Source: an uncultured Bacteroidia bacterium
GTDB lineage: Bacteria > Bacteroidota > Bacteroidia > Bacteroidales > UBA932
Assembly: GCA_902797435.1 (NCBI GenBank)
Contig: CADBSV010000070.1
Coordinates: 1 to 35,339 of the forward strand
Reading direction: 5' to 3'
DNA: 35,339 bases
Shown here: positions 32,175-35,339 of the stretch, one piece after another
Layout: the number at the start of each line of letters is the position of its first letter
Numbering within the stretch: position 1 is the stretch's first letter
Notes under the pieces: model-generated
What the model was told of the DNA's origin: nothing
The model's database searches: none
Seen by the model: the letters and a program-made list of their open reading frames with translations, nothing else
Program-made: the position numbers and the translations under genes

Positions 32175-33851
32175 ATGATACAGGTGTACTGCAAAAACAC
32201 GGGGACATATAAGAGTTTCAGGGAAGGCACGACCCTGCTCGATATGCTCCCCGAATTCGTTTTCGATAGGCCTTATCCGATTGTCTCGGCAAAGGTCAAC
32301 AATGTTTCCCAGGGGCTTAAATTCCGTGTTTACAACAACCGCGACGTGGAATTCGTAAATGCCACCGCTCCCAGCGGGATGCGCGTTTACAACCGTTCCC
32401 TTTTCTTCCTGCTCTGCAAAGCTGCCCACGATGTTTTCAAGGGCAGCCGTCTTTTTGTTGAGCACCCCATCTCCCACGGATATTACTGTGAGCTGCACAA
32501 AGCGGACAGCAGCAGGATTACGGCGGATGATGTGGAGAAGATCAAGGCGCGCATGCTCAGCATGGTGCAGCGCGACATGAATTTCCACCGTTTCGAGGTC
32601 CAGACCGAGGAGGCGATCCGCATTTTCAGGGACAAGGGCTACGAAGACAAGGCCCGTCTTCTTGAGACCAGCGGACAGGTGTACATGGATTACTATACTC
32701 TCGGGCGCACTCCGGACTATTATTACGGCCGCCTTGTGCCATCTACCGGATACCTCAAGGTCTGGGACCTGCAGCTCTTCCATGAAGGCATGCTTCTTCG
32801 CGGACCGGACAAGCATGACCCAACTCAGGTGGCTCCTTATGTTGACCAGCCCAAGACCTTCCGCATGTTCAAGGAGAATCTTTCCTGGAACGAGATAATG
32901 GGGCTTCGCACGGTGGGAGACCTTAATTACGCCTGCCAGCAGGGGCACGGCCGTGAGCTGATTCAGATAGCGGAAGCCCTCCAGGAGAAGAAAATCGTCC
33001 AGATAGCGGAAGACATCCGCAAACGCTTCTATGGCCCGAAAAAGGTGCGTCTGGTGCTCATCACAGGGCCGTCCTCATCCGGAAAGACCACCGTGTCGCA
33101 GCGGCTTGCGGTGCAACTCAAGGCCTGCGGCCTGCGTCCGCTGACTTTCAGTACCGATGATTATTTCGTCAACCGCGTGGACACCCCCAAGCTTCCTGAC
33201 GGCAGCTACGACTTCGATAATTTCGACACTGTCGATCATGAAGCCCTTCAGAAGGATCTGGAAAAGATTCTGAAAGGGGAGGAGGTGCTTGTTCCGGAAT
33301 ACAACTTCAAGACGGGCATACGGGAATACAAAGACCGGAGGTTCAAGCTCGGCGCCAACAATGTCATCGTGCTCGAAGGTATCCATGCCCTGAATCCTGC
33401 TTTGACGAACCATATCCCAGATGCCTGCAAGTACCGGATTTTCATAAGCACGCTCACAGGTATAGCCCTCGACAACCACAACTGCATTCCCACGAGCGAC
33501 AACCGATTGCTGAGGCGCATCGTAAGGGATTGCTACAAAGGCGCTTTCTCTGCCCGCGAGACCATAGCCCAGTGGCCGCTTGTACGCAAGGCGGAAGAAG
33601 ACTGGATTTACCCGTATCAGGAGAAGGCTGACGCCATGTTCAACAGCGCATACCTCGTGGAGTTCGCTGTTCTGAGGAATCATGCCGAGCCTATTCTGGA
33701 AAGCGTACCGAAGAACTGTCCCGAGTACTCTGAGGCGCACCGCTTGCTCAAATTCATCCATTATTTTACTCCCGTGCCCGATAATGAGATTCCTGCGACA
33801 AGCCTTCTGCGTGAGTTCGTGGGCGGTTCTACCTTTACATATCCCCGCTAA
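32175..33851 (+). CDS. Nucleoside (uridine) kinase-like protein with ThrRS-like N-terminal domains
   Basis: The 558-residue protein combines a TGS-like ubiquitin-fold segment (about 1-60) and a region resembling the ThrRS/AlaRS second additional domain (about 65-200, with EHPISHGYYCE at 96-106). The C-terminal part is a uridine kinase/phosphoribulokinase domain (about 290-500). The P-loop is GPSSSGKTT (298-306). FSTDDYFVNR and YDFDNFDTVDHEAL follow, as in uridine kinases, then EGIHALNP. Such fusions are annotated as nucleoside kinases in many anaerobes; the substrate and the role of the synthetase-like domains are not established. The start at 32175 follows a -7 box by 4 nt. Confidence 0.88.
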   Translation: MIQVYCKNTGTYKSFREGTTLLDMLPEFVFDRPYPIVSAKVNNVSQGLKFRVYNNRDVEFVNATAPSGMRVYNRSLFFLLCKAAHDVFKGSRLFVEHPISHGYYCELHKADSSRITADDVEKIKARMLSMVQRDMNFHRFEVQTEEAIRIFRDKGYEDKARLLETSGQVYMDYYTLGRTPDYYYGRLVPSTGYLKVWDLQLFHEGMLLRGPDKHDPTQVAPYVDQPKTFRMFKENLSWNEIMGLRTVGDLNYACQQGHGRELIQIAEALQEKKIVQIAEDIRKRFYGPKKVRLVLITGPSSSGKTTVSQRLAVQLKACGLRPLTFSTDDYFVNRVDTPKLPDGSYDFDNFDTVDHEALQKDLEKILKGEEVLVPEYNFKTGIREYKDRRFKLGANNVIVLEGIHALNPALTNHIPDACKYRIFISTLTGIALDNHNCIPTSDNRLLRRIVRDCYKGAFSARETIAQWPLVRKAEEDWIYPYQEKADAMFNSAYLVEFAVLRNHAEPILESVPKNCPEYSEAHRLLKFIHYFTPVPDNEIPATSLLREFVGGSTFTYPR

Positions 33852-33854
33852 GGT

Positions 33855-33885
33855 TTTGCATTAAGCAATTATTTTATATTTTTGC
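33855..33885 (+). promoter_or_regulatory. Promoter of the secreted coiled-coil protein gene
   Basis: TTTG (33855-33858) and TATTTTTGC (33877-33885) are separated by 18 bp, a good Bacteroidota promoter. It gives a leader of roughly 23 nt before the ATG at 33912. Confidence 0.65.
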
Positions 33886-33911
33886 AATTCGGAAATTAAT
33901 TCAATATCAAT

Positions 33912-34745
33912 ATGAAAAAGTCTTTTTCCCTCATCGCCGCAGTTGCGGTGGCCCTCTTTGCAGGTGTAACTGCATTTGCTCAGAACACTGAAGATGCATT
34001 GGCCAACGCACAGGCCAGTTTCGAAGTCGCCCAGCAGAAGTATTTGGCGCAGGTACGCGAGAGTGACAGCCAGATTGCTGCCAGCAAGTCCAACATCAAT
34101 GGTTACAAGGTACAGATCCAGCAGGAGAAGCTCGCCATCGACAACCTGAATGCCCAGATAAAGAGCAAGCAGACTACCATCAAGCTCAAGAAAGACGCTT
34201 ACAAGGCTGAAAAGGAGAAGCTTTCCGCAGACGGAGGCCTCAATCAGTCCGACAAGCTGCAGCTCAAGGCCCTCGAGGCAGAGTGGAAGACTATCGAAAC
34301 CGAAATCGATGCCCTCAAGGCAGATATCAAGACCTGCAAGGCCAAGGTATCCACCCTTAACGACAATATCTCCACTGAAAACAAGAAGATCAGCGCCTAC
34401 AATGCCGCTTCCAAGGCTGCAAAAGACGGGGTCAACGTTGCCAAGCAGACAGTGAAAAACCTCCAGAAGCAGCTAAAGACCGAAGCCAAAGCCAAGGCTG
34501 CCGCCGAAAAGGCTGCTGCAAGCGCTGCCGCTGCCGATGCCGTTGGTAAGGTAGAATCCACCAACGTCCAGGCTCCCGCTGCCGTTCCCACCGCTCCTGT
34601 CGCTCCTGTGGCTCCTGCCGCACCTGTTACAGAGCAGCCCGTCGTGGCTCCCGCAGCCCCCGCCGAGCCCGTTCCCGCCCCCGTGGCCGAAGAACCTGTC
34701 GTGGTTCCCGCCGCTCCCGCAGTGGAATCTCCCGTCGCAGAATAG
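33912..34745 (+). CDS. Secreted coiled-coil protein with Pro/Ala/Val-rich C-terminal tail, function unknown
   Basis: The 277-residue protein has a Sec signal peptide (cut after AFAQ, residue 24). A long helical region (about 25-205) with heptad-like hydrophobic spacing and Lys/Glu/Gln richness follows, including QIQQEKLAIDNLNAQIKSKQ. An Ala-rich hinge (about 188-208) leads to a low-complexity tail (215-277) of APVAP/PVVAPAAPAEP type repeats. Such architecture suggests a periplasmic or envelope-spanning structural or tethering protein, but no family is recognised. It has its own promoter and a strong terminator, so it appears to be a single-gene transcript. The repetitive tail may vary in length between strains. 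Confidence 0.8.
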   Translation: MKKSFSLIAAVAVALFAGVTAFAQNTEDALANAQASFEVAQQKYLAQVRESDSQIAASKSNINGYKVQIQQEKLAIDNLNAQIKSKQTTIKLKKDAYKAEKEKLSADGGLNQSDKLQLKALEAEWKTIETEIDALKADIKTCKAKVSTLNDNISTENKKISAYNAASKAAKDGVNVAKQTVKNLQKQLKTEAKAKAAAEKAAASAAAADAVGKVESTNVQAPAAVPTAPVAPVAPAAPVTEQPVVAPAAPAEPVPAPVAEEPVVVPAAPAVESPVAE

Positions 34746-34773
34746 GACTGCTGCTGGTTCTTTCAGCAATACA

Positions 34774-34805
34774 GAAACCCGCTCAGACCGAGCGGGTTTC
34801 TTTTT
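34774..34805 (+). terminator. Strong rho-independent terminator
   Basis: GAAACCCGCTC (34774-34784) pairs perfectly with GAGCGGGTTTC (34790-34800) around a 5-nt loop and is followed by TTTTT (34801-34805). It ends the coiled-coil protein transcript; the leading A-tract is too short to make it clearly bidirectional. Confidence 0.92.
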
Positions 34806-35089
34806 AGTCCGTAATTCACTTTTTCAGTGATTGCATTCACGCATTTATGTCTTTATGTCGTTACTTGGTGACATTGTGATGTTGTGGCGTTGTGCGGCAA
34901 AGAGCCGAGCTACAGCTTCTGGAGGGCGTCTCATTCCAGGATTTTCACATCGGCCGCGAGGCCGATTACAAAGCGCCCGGTGCCTTCCAGCGAGTGAATT
35001 ACCGTCCGGAGATCTTCCTTTTCATAATCACGTTTCCGAGGTTTTTGGAGAGGGTTGTTATACACCTTTCCGAGAATTTTGCAAAAATA
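34806..35089. other. Intergenic stretch with no supported gene
   Basis: About 284 bp between the terminator and the convergent DUF4143-type gene hold no convincing coding sequence, repeat or hairpin terminator. Open frames on the plus strand exist but lack a promoter or a recognisable protein. The part from about 34810 to 34890 is AT-rich, the rest is similar in composition to coding DNA, so decayed sequence is possible. Confidence 0.5.
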
Positions 35090-35339
35090 CTACCGTTTTT
35101 TCCGGAAGAGGGTTTTCAAATCGATACTGAAGAAGTCCTCCAATGGTAGTCCTTCGGGACCGACGATAAAAGCGCTGGTGATATGTTCGGCGTACAGTTC
35201 CTTGAACTTTTCGTAGCCATCAGTATCGTCGGCACTGCTGCTCTTGACCTCGATAGCCACCAAAGCCTGTCCCTTCTTGAGGACGTAATCGCATTCTTCT
35301 TTTTTGTCATTGCGCCAATAGAGAAGTTCGAATCCGTCC
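35090..35339 (-). CDS. DUF4143-type ATP-binding protein, C-terminal part (5' end outside window)
   Basis: On the minus strand an open frame enters from the right edge (first full codon at 35338) and ends at TAG (35092-35090), giving 82 residues. It reads DGFELLYWRNDKKEECDYVL, then KKGQALVAIEVKSSSADDTDG, then an EDFF-containing end with a basic tail (FRKKR). The pattern of YWR, an acidic/Cys-Asp-Tyr-Val-Leu strand and AIEVKSS is the nuclease-like C-terminal DUF4143 domain of a common family of AAA ATPases in Bacteroidota. These ATPases are often numerous and of unclear function. The frame is intact as far as visible; the ATPase domain would lie beyond the window. Confidence 0.75.
   Translation of the reverse strand, partial: DGFELLYWRNDKKEECDYVLKKGQALVAIEVKSSSADDTDGYEKFKELYAEHITSAFIVGPEGLPLEDFFSIDLKTLFRKKR

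Noticed and set aside
34892-35149. Plus-strand frame of 85 codons after the coiled-coil gene terminator
   Set aside because: No recognisable family, no promoter, and its last 60 bp lie antisense to the better supported DUF4143-type gene. Possibly decayed sequence, but not supportable as a gene.
1-35339. Mobile elements or integrated phage, possibly at tRNA-Phe
   Set aside because: No transposase, integrase, long terminal inverted repeats or a duplicated tRNA 3' end were found; both tRNA flanks hold ordinary regulatory sequence.

Overview
The window is a chromosomal segment of a Bacteroidota bacterium, most likely of the order Bacteroidales. The evidence is several promoters of the Bacteroidota type (TAnnTTTG, some with TTTG or TTG about 19-21 bp upstream), few Shine-Dalgarno sequences, a TonB-dependent receptor paired with a DUF4249 lipoprotein, and a nucleoside kinase of the kind common in this phylum. 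Coding density is high and the base composition is moderately GC-rich. The genus cannot be fixed. No insertion sequence, phage gene or CRISPR array was seen.

Layout, left to right. (1) 1-5905, plus strand: the end of ribosomal protein L31 type B and its terminator, then a glmM-type phosphohexomutase, a NamZ-like DUF1343 protein and a YhhN membrane protein in tight overlap, then an OmpA-family lipoprotein and a compact PriA homologue that has lost its ATPase and zinc motifs. (2) 5902-8323, minus strand: signal peptide peptidase SppA followed by an outer-membrane-type protein. (3) 8446-12584, plus strand: an unknown lipoprotein, a TonB-dependent receptor and a DUF4249 lipoprotein. (4) 12585-13851: tRNA-Phe(GAA) on the minus strand, an unexplained perfect hairpin, and a membrane-bound LytTR regulator whose promoter carries four GTGACA sites spaced exactly 20 bp apart. 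(5) 13979-20620, plus strand: an unknown 158-residue protein, the complete glycine cleavage system (gcvT, gcvH, gcvPA, gcvPB, lpd) and a TrmO-like tRNA methyltransferase. (6) 32093-20625, minus strand, ten closely packed genes: an outer-membrane barrel, potA, potB, potC, potD, an AGCS amino-acid/sodium symporter, a DUF819 membrane protein, a PrsW-type protease, a HerA-like/DUF853 ATPase and an M23 peptidase. (7) 32175-34745, plus strand: a nucleoside kinase with a ThrRS-like N-terminus and a secreted coiled-coil protein ending in a strong terminator. (8) The right edge holds the C-terminal part of a DUF4143-type ATPase on the minus strand.

Working together: region 6 reads as uptake of polyamines, and perhaps amino acids, across both membranes, followed by envelope functions. 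Region 5 degrades glycine to CO2, ammonia and methylene-THF. Region 3 looks like an outer-membrane uptake module of unknown substrate. The two most notable signals are the 20-bp-phased repeat array in front of the LytTR regulator and the degenerate PriA. Three operons also have their -7 promoter box within about 4-6 nt of the start codon, which suggests leaderless or nearly leaderless mRNAs.
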